This document shows positions 1 through 8,529 of a DNA stretch of 64,000 nucleotides, in pieces. Each line of letters opens with the position of its first letter. Position 1 is the first letter of the stretch. A program made the position numbers and the translations under genes. The notes beneath the pieces are model-generated. The model was given only the letters and a program-made list of their open reading frames with translations. It had not been told where the DNA came from and ran no database searches. The DNA is from [Clostridium] symbiosum. Lineage in GTDB: Bacteria > Bacillota > Clostridia > Lachnospirales > Lachnospiraceae. The stretch is taken from assembly GCA_036419695.1 (NCBI GenBank), contig CP143946.1, positions 2,846,001-2,910,000 of the forward strand, read 5' to 3'.

Positions 1-314
1 CCTATGAAAACGGCGGGAGCCGTCCCAAAGGTAATCTCCGTTCCTGAATAAATGGACTCGATTACCATGTTGGTTCCACGGTTCTTATCCTCTTTAAGCA
101 GATGATATACGCCGGTAATCAGAAGGCCGCAGACCGGGAGGAACAGAATCGTCCATGGATGGCTCCTGAAATAGGCAGACACCCACAGAACGGCATGGCC
201 GAAAGCCGTCCCCACCAGTCCCGTCACCAGTCCGATTATGACGGATATCGCACTCCACTTGACAAAATAATGAAGGTTTTTGCCAAGGGGTGTATTTTTA
301 TCAAATTGATACAT
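1..314 (-). CDS. ClC-family chloride channel, N-terminal part
   Basis: Reading the minus strand from an ATG at 314 gives about 104 residues that run off the left edge of the window. The product starts MYQFDKNTPLGKN and has two hydrophobic segments (around residues 18-40 and 55-75). It then has the stretch EDKNRGTNMVIESIYSG, which resembles the early part of voltage-gated ClC chloride/proton exchangers. Such proteins move chloride across the cytoplasmic membrane. Selectivity-filter motifs lie outside the window, so channel versus antiporter cannot be judged. The gene lies 19 bases beyond the stop of the threonine dehydratase gene on the same strand and could be its operon partner. Confidence 0.6.
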   Translation of the reverse strand, partial: MYQFDKNTPLGKNLHYFVKWSAISVIIGLVTGLVGTAFGHAVLWVSAYFRSHPWTILFLPVCGLLITGVYHLLKEDKNRGTNMVIESIYSGTEITFGTAPAVFI

Positions 315-333
315 ACCATTTCCCTTTTCAGCG

Positions 334-1608
334 TTATGCTTCGTAAATTCCTTTTGATTTAACGAGTTTCGGGCGGTATCCGGCCGCTTTCAGCGCATCT
401 ACAATCCTTTCTTTGTGCTCTGTGCCAAACGCTTCCACGGTGATGCGCAGCTCCACTGCCGCGTTACGGTTGATGCTGACGAACTGGTTGTGCTCCAGTT
501 TGATAACATTACCCTGTTCCGCAGCCATGAGGGTGGAAACCTTAGCAAGCTCTCCCGGCTTGTCGGGAAGGAGTACGGAGACGGTGAAGATACGATCCCT
601 CTGGATCAGACCGTGCTGTACAATGGAGGCCATTGTAATTACATCCATGTTTCCTCCGCTCAGGATGGAAACAATCTTTTTCTTATTGACATTCAGGTGT
701 TTTAAAGCCGCCACGGTCAGAAGGCCGGAATTTTCCACGATCATCTTGTGGTTCTCCACCATGTCCAGGAAGGCAACGATCAGTTCGGAGTCCTCGATTG
801 TGATAATCTTATCCACATTCTCCTGTATGTACGGAAGCAGAAGATCGCCCGGAGTCTGTACCGCCGTGCCGTCCGCGATGGTATTCACGGAAGGAAGGGA
901 CACGATCTTACCCGCTTTCAGGGACTCCTGCATGCAGTTTGCGCCGGCAGGCTCCACTCCGATAATTTTGATCTTTGGGTTTAAAAGCTTTGCCAGTGTG
1001 GCCACGCCGGTGCAGAGCCCGCCGCCGCCGATAGGCACCAGGATATAGTCGACCGTCGGAAGCTCTTTGATGATTTCCATAGCTATGGTTCCCTGTCCGG
1101 TCGCCACGTCCAGATCATTGAACGGATGGATGAATGTATAGCCGTGCTCCGCAGCCAGCTCATTGGCATGGGCCAGGGCCTCGTCAAACACGTCTCCGCA
1201 CAGAACCACCTCGGCCCCGTAGCTTCTCGTCCTGTTCACCTTCATAAGGGGCGTTGTGGTAGGCATAACAATTACCGCCTTGATTCCCGCCAGCTTGGCC
1301 GCGTAAGCGACTCCCTGGGCATGGTTGCCGGCGGAGGCCGTAATCAGCCCCTTGCTCTTTTCTTCTTCTGTCAGCGTGCTGATCTTATAGTATGCTCCGC
1401 GGACCTTGTAGGCTCCCGTATACTGCATATTTTCAGGTTTAAAGTAAACCTTGTTTCCCGTCATGTTAGAAAAATGTTCACTGTATACAAGCTTTGTCTC
1501 AGAGATCACTTTTGTGACGGCTTCCGTCGCTTCTTCGAATTTCTCCAGTGTCAGTTTTTCGTCCATTTCACTTTCTCCTCTTACTTCCTCTTCTAATTCC
1601 CCGTTCAT
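334..1608 (-). CDS. ilvA: Threonine ammonia-lyase (threonine dehydratase) with ACT domain
   Basis: This 424-residue fold-type II PLP enzyme would deaminate threonine to 2-oxobutanoate, in isoleucine synthesis or threonine breakdown. The PLP lysine is K68 in TGAYKVRGAYYKI, and the phosphate-binding glycine loop is GGGGLCTG near residue 195. An ACT-like domain begins around residue 340 (TVSVLLPDKPGELAKV), as in the medium-length form of the family, and suggests allosteric control. The chosen ATG overlaps the ftsY stop by four bases (ATGA) and follows a GGAGG box, so it is translationally coupled to ftsY. A second ATG at residue 15 also has a good ribosome-binding site and gives the more usual N-terminus. 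The biosynthetic or catabolic role is not settled by sequence. Confidence 0.9.
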   Translation of the reverse strand: MNGELEEEVRGESEMDEKLTLEKFEEATEAVTKVISETKLVYSEHFSNMTGNKVYFKPENMQYTGAYKVRGAYYKISTLTEEEKSKGLITASAGNHAQGVAYAAKLAGIKAVIVMPTTTPLMKVNRTRSYGAEVVLCGDVFDEALAHANELAAEHGYTFIHPFNDLDVATGQGTIAMEIIKELPTVDYILVPIGGGGLCTGVATLAKLLNPKIKIIGVEPAGANCMQESLKAGKIVSLPSVNTIADGTAVQTPGDLLLPYIQENVDKIITIEDSELIVAFLDMVENHKMIVENSGLLTVAALKHLNVNKKKIVSILSGGNMDVITMASIVQHGLIQRDRIFTVSVLLPDKPGELAKVSTLMAAEQGNVIKLEHNQFVSINRNAAVELRITVEAFGTEHKERIVDALKAAGYRPKLVKSKGIYEA

Positions 1609-2549
1609 TCCACTCTCTCCTCCGGCCGTTTAAATAACGCGTTTACAAAATCATTGGCATCAAATTTCTGCAAATCATCTATCTTTTCTCCGATTCCCAC
1701 ATACTTCACCGGTATTCCCAGTTCTGACTGGATTGCCACGGCGATTCCGCCCTTGGCCGTCCCGTCCAGCTTGGTCAAGATAATTCCGGTGATATCGGCC
1801 ACTTCCATGAACTGTTTGGCCTGTGAGAGGGCGTTCTGGCCGGTGGTTCCGTCCAGCACGACAAGCGTCTCTCTGTATGCATCCGGGTATTCCTTGTCAA
1901 TAATCCGGTTGATCTTTTTAAGCTCCTCCATCAAGTTCTTCTTGTTGTGGAGCCTGCCCGCGGTATCGCAGATCAGAACGTCCGCATTTCTCGACTTCGC
2001 CGCCGCAATCGCGTCGAAAATAACGGCTGCCGGGTCGGAACCCTCCTGCTGGGCAATCAGTTCCACGCCCGCCCGGTTGGACCATTCCGTAAGCTGCTCT
2101 ATCGCCGCAGCGCGGAAGGTGTCGGCCGCAGCCAGGATTACCTTCTTACCCTGGTCCTTTAACTGGCCGGCAAGCTTGCCGACCGATGTGGTCTTGCCTA
2201 CGCCGTTTACGCCAATCACAAGGACAACGGACTTTCTGTTCTCAAATTCATATGCATTCTCACCCAGATCCATCTGGCCTTTAATGCTGTTGATCAGAAG
2301 TTCCTTGCACTCCGACGGCTCCTTGATGTGGTTCTCCTTCACCTTCTGGCGCAGATCCTCCACGATTGCCATCGTTGTCTGGATTCCCAAATCTCCCATA
2401 ATCAGGGTCTCTTCTATCTCCTCGTAAAAGTCGTCGTCAATCGCGGAAAAACCGCTGAAAATCGAATCAATTCCCGATACAATGGAATTCCTGGTCTTTG
2501 TAAGACCTTCCACCAGACGGCCAAAAAAGCCTTTTTTCCCTTCACTCAT
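1605..2549 (-). CDS. ftsY: Signal recognition particle receptor FtsY
   Basis: This 314-residue SRP-type GTPase docks ribosome-SRP complexes at the membrane SecYEG translocon. The N-terminal helical bundle (residues 1-90) is followed by the NG domain with P-loop GVNGVGKTTSVGKLA, the DTFRAAA motif, the DTAGR motif and TKLDGTAKGG. There is no long acidic A domain, which is normal for Gram-positive FtsY. It lies directly downstream of smc in the conserved rnc-smc-ftsY order. Its stop overlaps the start of the threonine dehydratase gene. Confidence 0.97.
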   Translation of the reverse strand: MSEGKKGFFGRLVEGLTKTRNSIVSGIDSIFSGFSAIDDDFYEEIEETLIMGDLGIQTTMAIVEDLRQKVKENHIKEPSECKELLINSIKGQMDLGENAYEFENRKSVVLVIGVNGVGKTTSVGKLAGQLKDQGKKVILAAADTFRAAAIEQLTEWSNRAGVELIAQQEGSDPAAVIFDAIAAAKSRNADVLICDTAGRLHNKKNLMEELKKINRIIDKEYPDAYRETLVVLDGTTGQNALSQAKQFMEVADITGIILTKLDGTAKGGIAVAIQSELGIPVKYVGIGEKIDDLQKFDANDFVNALFKRPEERVE

Positions 2550-2607
2550 CTCCTGTTTCCTCCTCTATCTGCTCTTCCGGTTATGATTGGTCCTGGTCAT
2601 TGTTATG

Positions 2608-5600
2608 TCATTGTTCCAGCTTATCCTCAATCAGGCTGACGGAAACCAGGGTCGACACTCCCTTTTCCTGCATCGTGATGCCGTAAAGGCGGTCCGATGC
2701 AATCATGGTTCCCCTTCTGTGGGTGATGACGATAAACTGTGTGTATTTTGTAAGCTTGTGCAGGTATCCTGCAAAGCGGTCAACGTTGGAATCGTCGAGC
2801 GCCGCCTCGATCTCGTCCAGGAGACAGAAGGGCGACGGTTTCAGGTTCTGGATAGCGAACAAAAGGGCAATCGCGGTGAGCGCCTTCTCTCCGCCGGAAA
2901 GCTGCATCATATTCTGCAGTTTCTTGCCCGGGGGCTGTGAGATAATTTGAATCCCGGCTTCCAGGATGTCCTCATCCTCCTGAAGTTCCAGGGCGCCGTG
3001 GCCTCCTCCGAACAGCTCTTTAAAGACCTTGTCGAACTCCTGTCTGATTTCCCGGAATTTTTCTTCGAACTGCCTGCGCATTCCCATGTCCAGCTCGTCG
3101 ATAATCTTTAAAAGCGTCTCCTCCGCCGTGATCAGGTCGTCGTGCTGCGTTTTCATGAACTCGTACCGTTCCGACACCTCTTTATAATCCTCGATGGCAT
3201 TGACATTGACGTTTCCAAGCGCTTTGATCTGCGTCTTCAGTTTTTCAATTTGCTTTTTCATCTCGGAAACCGGACCCAGTTCCACGTTCCTCAGCTTTTC
3301 AGCCGTGGACCAGGTGAGTTCGTACTCATTCCACATGTAATTCGTCTGGTTTTCCATCCGTTCCGACAGTTTTTCCTTCTGGCTCTGAAGCCGGAATAAA
3401 TCCCGGTCCAGAAGGTTCATCCGTTCGGACAGTTCTTCCTTTTTGTCAAAAAAGGTCTTCTGCCTTCCCGTCTTCTCCTCTTTTTCCCTTACCTTCTCAG
3501 CCATGGACTGTTCCAGTTCAAGAGAATTAGTAAGAGTTTCCTCTATCTGCAGTTTCAGGGCCTCAATCTCCGCCTGTTTCGCTTCGATGGTCCGGCTGCT
3601 GTCGCTGCCGCCCTGCGCCAGCTCTTCTTTTTCAAGCTTCAGTCTGGAAATTTCATCACAGACACGCTTTATGTTCTCCTGGATGAAGCTGTCCTGCTGT
3701 TTCACCTGGGCCGCTTTTAATTGTACGGCGGAAAGTTCCGATGCATTCGTCTCCCGCTCCAATTTGAGGACTTCCAGCTTTCCGGTATGTTCTTCCACTT
3801 CCCTGTTTTTAAGCTCCCCGAGTGCAATCAGGCGCCCGGCTTCCTCTAAAAGCTGGGCACGGTTCTCCTTCAGCTCCTTTAACTGCTCCTCCAGCTCCCT
3901 GTTTTCGGCAACCAGATCCGCGGAAGATTCCACAATCTCGCGCTTCTTTCCCTCCATTCTGGAAAGGTTCATCTGCGCCGTGTTCTCTTCGATGTATGCG
4001 GCCTGTTTCTCCGTCTTTACTTTCTCCAGGGCTTCTTTTGTCTCGGCCAGGACTCCCTCATTTAAAACCAAGTCCTTCTGTATCTCATCCACCGTGACCA
4101 GGGCTTTTCTGCATTTTTCTTCCAGTTCCTCTATCTCTCTTCTGCGTCCCAGAAGATTGCTGCTGTTCTTGAAAGCGCCTCCCGTCATCGAACCTCCGGC
4201 ATTTAAGAGTTCTCCTTCCAGGGTGACGATTCTCAGGGAATATCTGTATTTCTTCGCCAGCGCGATAGCATTGTCGATGTGGTCGACCACGACGACGCGG
4301 CCTAACAGGTAGCCTGCCAGTCCCTCATATTGTTTGTCCACCGTCACCAGTTCATTCGCGAGGCCTAAAACGCCTTTTTCCTTCAGGGCGCCTCCCTGGT
4401 TAAAAGTTCCCTTGTTCGAGACGCTGGTGAGCGGAAGGAAGGTAGCCCTGCCGTATTTATTCTTTTTCAGATATTCGATGAGCTGCTTGGCCGTGTGTTC
4501 CGAATTGGTGACAATGTTCTGGATGCTGCCGCCGAGAGCCGTCTCAATCGCTATCTCATATTCTTTAGTCGTGGAAATAAGGTCGGCCACAACGCCGTGG
4601 ATTCCATAGATGCGGTCCCTGACCTCCATGACGCGGCGTATGCTGTTGCCGTAGCCGTCGTACCGTTCCGCCAGGTTCTTAAGCGATTCCATCTTCGTGT
4701 AGCTCGTGTGGTATTCCTGCTGGGTGGAATTTAAGTTTCTGCCGAGGCGTTTCACTTCCTCGTCGGCCGCTGCGGCCTCCGCCGTCAGGGCATTCTCCCT
4801 CTCATTAAGCTCTGAAAGCCTGGTTTCTATCTCCTTAAGCTTTGCCTCCTCTTCCTTCAGGGCCTCGTCCTGTACGGATTCGTCGCTCTTAAACTTCAGG
4901 AGCTTCTGGATGACCTCCGCCCTGCGCACATCCACCTGTTCCAGCATCGTCTCATAGCGCTGCTGTCTGGCGGCCAGCCCGGCTTTTTCATTCAGGGCGC
5001 GGATAATCTCCGCCTTTGCCTCCTCTATCATCGTTTCAAGGGACTGCAGCTCCCCGTCTTTTACGGCCAGGGCCTGTTCCGCCGCAGCCAGGCTCTCCGT
5101 CACTTCTTTAATTCTCCGCGACAGTTTGGCCCGCTCGTTTTCGTATTCTTCCCTGCCTTTATCTCTCTGGGCAATCTCGCCGTCAATCGAACTTACACGG
5201 TTTTTAATATGTTCCTCATTCATCCGCTCCGTGTTGATCTGCTCTCCCAGAACCCGGATATGGCCCTCTAAGCTTTCCCTCGACAGCCCGGCCCGGTTCA
5301 GGGCGTCCCGTCTTTCCGAAATCAGTTCTTCCAGCCCTTCCACCGTCCGGCTGAGTTCATCGTACTCGGCCTTCAGCCTGGCCGACTCGCTCCTTACCGT
5401 CTCCAAGTCGCCGGTTACAACGGTTTCCCGCTCTTCTATCTCCTTCAGCTGCCCCTTCAGGACTTCCGTCTCGTTTAAAAACAGGTTGGCATCGTAGGTT
5501 TTTAAGCTTTCCTTTAAGCGCAGGTACTCCCTGGCGGCTTCCGACTGCTTTGCAAGGGGGCCGACCTGTTTTTCCAGCTCCGACAGAATATCGGAGACGC

Positions 5601-6168
5601 GGACCAGGTTCTGCTTCTCGTCCTCCAGTTTCTTCTGGGCGATCAGCTTTCTGCGCTTAAACTTGACGATACCGGCGGCCTCGTCAAAGAGTTCCCGCCT
5701 CTCCTCCGGCTTTCCGCTCAGAATCTTATCAATCTGGCCCTGTCCGATAATGGAATACCCCTCTTTGCCGATTCCCGTGTCGTAAAAAAGCTCGTTAATA
5801 TCCTTCAGACGGCAGGAACTGCCATTAATCTTGTATTCACTCTCACCGGAACGGTAAAGACGCCTTGAAATCGTGACTTCGTCAAAGCTGATCGGCAGCT
5901 TGTGATCCGAATTGTCCAGCGTGATTGCCACATAGGCAAAGCCCTGGGGCTTGCGCATCTGTGTCCCGGAAAAAATGACGTCCTGCATCGAGCCGCCCCT
6001 GAGCTGCTTGATTCGCTGTTCTCCGAGAACCCAGCGGACCGCGTCGGCGACATTGCTCTTGCCGCTGCCGTTCGGCCCCACAATACCCGTGATGCCGTTA
6101 TGAAATTCAAACAGGATTTTATTGGCAAATGACTTAAATCCCTGGATCTCAATACTTTTTAAATACAT
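2608..6168 (-). CDS. smc: Chromosome segregation ATPase SMC
   Basis: This 1186-residue protein has the full SMC plan and would compact and segregate the chromosome with ScpA/ScpB. The Walker A motif GPNGSGKSN is at residues 31-39. Long coiled coils flank a glycine-rich hinge around residues 510-670 (GVVADLISTTKEYEIAIETA and GGSMTGGAFKNSSNLLGRR). The C-terminal head carries the signature LSGGEKALTAIALLFA and Walker B LLDEIEAALDDSNVDRF. It follows rnc by only 7 bases and precedes ftsY by about 60, the usual Firmicutes arrangement. Confidence 0.98.
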   Translation of the reverse strand: MYLKSIEIQGFKSFANKILFEFHNGITGIVGPNGSGKSNVADAVRWVLGEQRIKQLRGGSMQDVIFSGTQMRKPQGFAYVAITLDNSDHKLPISFDEVTISRRLYRSGESEYKINGSSCRLKDINELFYDTGIGKEGYSIIGQGQIDKILSGKPEERRELFDEAAGIVKFKRRKLIAQKKLEDEKQNLVRVSDILSELEKQVGPLAKQSEAAREYLRLKESLKTYDANLFLNETEVLKGQLKEIEERETVVTGDLETVRSESARLKAEYDELSRTVEGLEELISERRDALNRAGLSRESLEGHIRVLGEQINTERMNEEHIKNRVSSIDGEIAQRDKGREEYENERAKLSRRIKEVTESLAAAEQALAVKDGELQSLETMIEEAKAEIIRALNEKAGLAARQQRYETMLEQVDVRRAEVIQKLLKFKSDESVQDEALKEEEAKLKEIETRLSELNERENALTAEAAAADEEVKRLGRNLNSTQQEYHTSYTKMESLKNLAERYDGYGNSIRRVMEVRDRIYGIHGVVADLISTTKEYEIAIETALGGSIQNIVTNSEHTAKQLIEYLKKNKYGRATFLPLTSVSNKGTFNQGGALKEKGVLGLANELVTVDKQYEGLAGYLLGRVVVVDHIDNAIALAKKYRYSLRIVTLEGELLNAGGSMTGGAFKNSSNLLGRRREIEELEEKCRKALVTVDEIQKDLVLNEGVLAETKEALEKVKTEKQAAYIEENTAQMNLSRMEGKKREIVESSADLVAENRELEEQLKELKENRAQLLEEAGRLIALGELKNREVEEHTGKLEVLKLERETNASELSAVQLKAAQVKQQDSFIQENIKRVCDEISRLKLEKEELAQGGSDSSRTIEAKQAEIEALKLQIEETLTNSLELEQSMAEKVREKEEKTGRQKTFFDKKEELSERMNLLDRDLFRLQSQKEKLSERMENQTNYMWNEYELTWSTAEKLRNVELGPVSEMKKQIEKLKTQIKALGNVNVNAIEDYKEVSERYEFMKTQHDDLITAEETLLKIIDELDMGMRRQFEEKFREIRQEFDKVFKELFGGGHGALELQEDEDILEAGIQIISQPPGKKLQNMMQLSGGEKALTAIALLFAIQNLKPSPFCLLDEIEAALDDSNVDRFAGYLHKLTKYTQFIVITHRRGTMIASDRLYGITMQEKGVSTLVSVSLIEDKLEQ

Positions 6169-6175
6169 ACTCCAC

Positions 6176-6862
6176 CTATGATTTCTTAATTTTTAGTATG
6201 CCGCGGTAGGCGGCAAGCTGTTCCGCCGCTTTCTTCGTCCTTCCGGTGCCGCGTCCTATCTCTTTCTCTCCGATAATAGCCGCGACCTCAAAAAGCTTAT
6301 TGTGATCCGGTCCTTCCTCCCTCAGAAGCTGATAACTGAGCCCGTCCTCAAACTGGCTCTGCACAATCTCCTGCAAGATAGTCTTGCTATCATAAAAGAG
6401 CTTTTTGTGTTCCATGTCATTCAGGATGAATTTGTGAATAAACTCTTTTGCACTAGCAAAACCACCGTCCAGGTAAATAGCCCCGATCAGGGCCTCCATC
6501 GCATCGGAAACAACGGAATTCCGGTTCCGTCCGCCTGTTGCCTCCTCCCCTTTTCCAAGGAGCAGATATTTTCCCAGTGTCAGTTCCTCCGCACAGTAGG
6601 CAAGAGTCGGTTCGCAGACCATGCTGGCCCTCGTCTTTGTCAAGTCTCCCTCCGGCATGTCCGGGAATTTGTGAAACAGAAAGTCACTGGACACGATTTC
6701 CAGTACGGCGTCGCCGAGAAATTCCAGGCGCTCGTTGCACTCCAGCTTGCTCTTGTGGCATTCATTGGCATAGGAGCTGTGGGTCATGGCCCGCGTAAGA
6801 AGCTGCGGATCGCGGAACTTGTAGCCTGTCTTTTCTTCCAGTTCTATCAATTTTTTATCCAT
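6176..6862 (-). CDS. rnc: Ribonuclease III
   Basis: This 228-residue enzyme would cleave double-stranded RNA in rRNA processing and antisense-RNA decay. The catalytic signature NERLEFLGDAVLEIVSSD is near residues 43-60, and a second acidic cluster is at DAMEALIGAIYLDGG. A C-terminal double-stranded RNA binding domain covers about residues 155-226, ending GRGTGRTKKAAEQLAA. It lies between acpP and smc in the conserved order. It matters here because the prophage carries a candidate antisense RNA that RNase III would be the natural enzyme to process. Confidence 0.97.
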   Translation of the reverse strand: MDKKLIELEEKTGYKFRDPQLLTRAMTHSSYANECHKSKLECNERLEFLGDAVLEIVSSDFLFHKFPDMPEGDLTKTRASMVCEPTLAYCAEELTLGKYLLLGKGEEATGGRNRNSVVSDAMEALIGAIYLDGGFASAKEFIHKFILNDMEHKKLFYDSKTILQEIVQSQFEDGLSYQLLREEGPDHNKLFEVAAIIGEKEIGRGTGRTKKAAEQLAAYRGILKIKKS

Positions 6863-6920
6863 AATTTTCCTTATTCTTCCTTTCCGCCCGGTATAATGGG
6901 CTGTATTTATATATGATGGA

Positions 6921-6944
6921 AGCAGCCCCGTCCCCAGGGCTGCT
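6921..6944 (-). terminator. Hairpin between acpP and rnc, possible weak terminator or processing site
   Basis: The arms AGCAGCCC and GGGCTGCT pair perfectly over 8 bp around an 8-base loop. No U-tract follows on the minus strand, so a full intrinsic terminator is unlikely. It could be a stability or processing element that separates highly expressed acpP from rnc. Confidence 0.4.
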
Positions 6945-6958
6945 CCGGCAATCCTTTA

Positions 6959-7189
6959 TTAATTTAAGGCATTCTTAATCTGATCTACTGCATCTCCGAC
7001 TGTTACAATCTTCTCTGCGGCTTCCGTCGGAATCTCGATATCGAACTCTTCCTCGATACCCATGATAATCTGAAAGATGTCAAGTGAATCTGCTCCCAGA
7101 TCGTCAACGAATGTAGTTCCCAGCGTGATATCGTCCGGCTCCGTATTTAATACCTCTGCAATGATTTGCTGTAATTTCTCAAATTCCAT
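6959..7189 (-). CDS. acpP: Acyl carrier protein
   Basis: This 76-residue acidic protein carries acyl chains in type II fatty acid synthesis. The phosphopantetheine attachment serine is S35 in DLGADSLDIFQ. Length, acidity and three-helix pattern are typical. It lies 16 bases downstream of plsX, whose product makes acyl-phosphate from acyl-ACP, so the pair is functionally linked. The ATG follows a GGAAGGAAG-type ribosome-binding site. Confidence 0.97.
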   Translation of the reverse strand: MEFEKLQQIIAEVLNTEPDDITLGTTFVDDLGADSLDIFQIIMGIEEEFDIEIPTEAAEKIVTVGDAVDQIKNALN

Positions 7190-7205
7190 AGTCTTCCTTC
7201 CTCTC

Positions 7206-8225
7206 TCACCTTTCTTCTGATTGCCCTTCCACCGGGAAGAGGCTCTCTTTGATTTTTTCGTTTATTCCCTGCTCTTTAAATGTGACGCATTGAATAATGG
7301 AATTACATACTTCGGTTCGTTTTGAACTGCCGTGTGTTTTCACAACCAGGCCGTTCAGCCCCAGAAGAGGCGCGCCGCCATACTGGCTGGCATCAAAACT
7401 TTTCAGTGTTTCCTTCAGGGCCGGTTTTACAAGCAGGGCTCCGATTTTAGAACGCAGGCTGGTCATCATTCCCGCTTTTACTTTGGATATGAGTGTCGCC
7501 CCTACACCTTCGTACAGTTTAAGAATAACATTGCCGGTGAACGCCTCCGCCACAATAACGTCGGCTCCCCCGTGAGGGATCTCCCGGGCCTCGATGCTGC
7601 CAGTAAAATTGATGTCACCGCATTCTTTCAAAAGCGGAAACGTTTCTTTTACCAGAGCGTTGCCCTTCTCCTCCTCAGCTCCGATGTTTACGATTGCCAC
7701 GCGCGGATTTTTAATTCCCATCGCATGTTCCATATAAACGGAACCCATCTTTGCAAACTGCACGAGATGGGACGGCCTTGCATCCACGTTGGCGCCGCAG
7801 TCGATTAGCAGTGATACTCCGTTTTCCGTGGGAATAAGAGGAGCCAGAGGAGGGCGTTCCACTCCCTTGATTCTTCCTACAATCACCTGTCCGCCCACCA
7901 GAATTGCTCCCGAACTTCCGGCCGAGACAATCGCGTCCGCTTCACCGTGGCGTACCATATTCATTCCGACCACGATGGAGGAGTCCTTCTTCTTCCGGAT
8001 GGCATTCACCGGCGGTTCCTCGGTCTCAATCACTTCGGTTGCATTTACAATCTCGATCTGATCAGTATTATATGTATGCTTCTCTAATTCAGACGATACA
8101 CGTTCCTGCTGACCGACCAGAAGAATCTTTATGTCTTTTCTGGTGTTCGCTGCCATAACGGCTCCGGCGACAATTTCCCCTGGTGCGTTGTCACCGCCCA
8201 TTGCATCTACCGCTACTCTTATCAT
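7206..8225 (-). CDS. plsX: Phosphate acyltransferase PlsX
   Basis: This 339-residue protein converts acyl-ACP and phosphate to acyl-phosphate, the donor for PlsY in phospholipid synthesis. The family N-terminus VAVDAMGGDNAP is intact, as are later motifs such as ASVYMEHAMG-like and GGAPLLGLNG. It heads a plsX-acpP-rnc-smc-ftsY run. In many relatives rpmF is the next gene upstream, but here rpmF lies about 46 kb away, with the prophage and the signalling genes between. PlsX has its own promoter in the 300 bases upstream. Confidence 0.97.
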   Translation of the reverse strand: MIRVAVDAMGGDNAPGEIVAGAVMAANTRKDIKILLVGQQERVSSELEKHTYNTDQIEIVNATEVIETEEPPVNAIRKKKDSSIVVGMNMVRHGEADAIVSAGSSGAILVGGQVIVGRIKGVERPPLAPLIPTENGVSLLIDCGANVDARPSHLVQFAKMGSVYMEHAMGIKNPRVAIVNIGAEEEKGNALVKETFPLLKECGDINFTGSIEAREIPHGGADVIVAEAFTGNVILKLYEGVGATLISKVKAGMMTSLRSKIGALLVKPALKETLKSFDASQYGGAPLLGLNGLVVKTHGSSKRTEVCNSIIQCVTFKEQGINEKIKESLFPVEGQSEER

Positions 8226-8529
8226 ATCCTAATTTCTCCTTTGCAGCCGCATTCCATGTTTCAGTGTGAAAGCATCCGCCTTTTCCTACCTACCAAGAAT
8301 GCCACAATCTATAAAATAATATACTAAATATCATTCTATAAATCAATATGATTTTTTTATATAAAGGCTTTTTAAAAATGTCAACATTAAATTCGACATT
8401 TTTTCATGTTTTTATCGTTTTGCCATTTTGCACAATACGCAACCTGTTTTATTGTATATTTTCACTTTTAGGCAGCGCAATAGTAAGGCTGCCACTTCTG
8501 CCAGCCTCTCTCGCCCCCTATTTCCGTTC
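8226..8529. other. Intergenic region containing the left prophage junction
   Basis: These 304 bases separate plsX from the transposase stop and hold no convincing gene. The plsX-proximal part is AT-rich and carries the plsX promoter and the 8374-8403 palindrome. The transposase-proximal part has the imperfect hairpin GGCAGCGCAATAGTAAGGCTGCC around 8471-8494, possibly a terminator. The prophage end must fall within this stretch, but I could not match it to the right end by eye. The missing C-terminal codons of the EAL gene on the far side of the prophage are not here. Confidence 0.5.
8356..8384 (-). promoter_or_regulatory. Sigma-A type promoter for plsX, overlapping a palindrome
   Basis: On the minus strand TTGACA and TATAAA are separated by 17 bases, about 130 bases upstream of the plsX ATG. 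The -35 box lies in one arm of an inverted repeat (AAAAATGTC and GACATTTTT, 8374-8403, 12-base spacer). That repeat could be an operator. A second weaker pair (TTGATT, 17 bases, TATATT) lies nearer the gene. Confidence 0.65.

Noticed and set aside
3443..4312. Long plus-strand frames opposite smc
   Set aside because: They are Ser/Phe-rich shadows of the coiled-coil codons of smc.
8226..8529. Missing C-terminal part of the EAL gene on the left side of the prophage
   Set aside because: Reading the minus strand in all frames gives no AEGVET-like or QGY-like segment.
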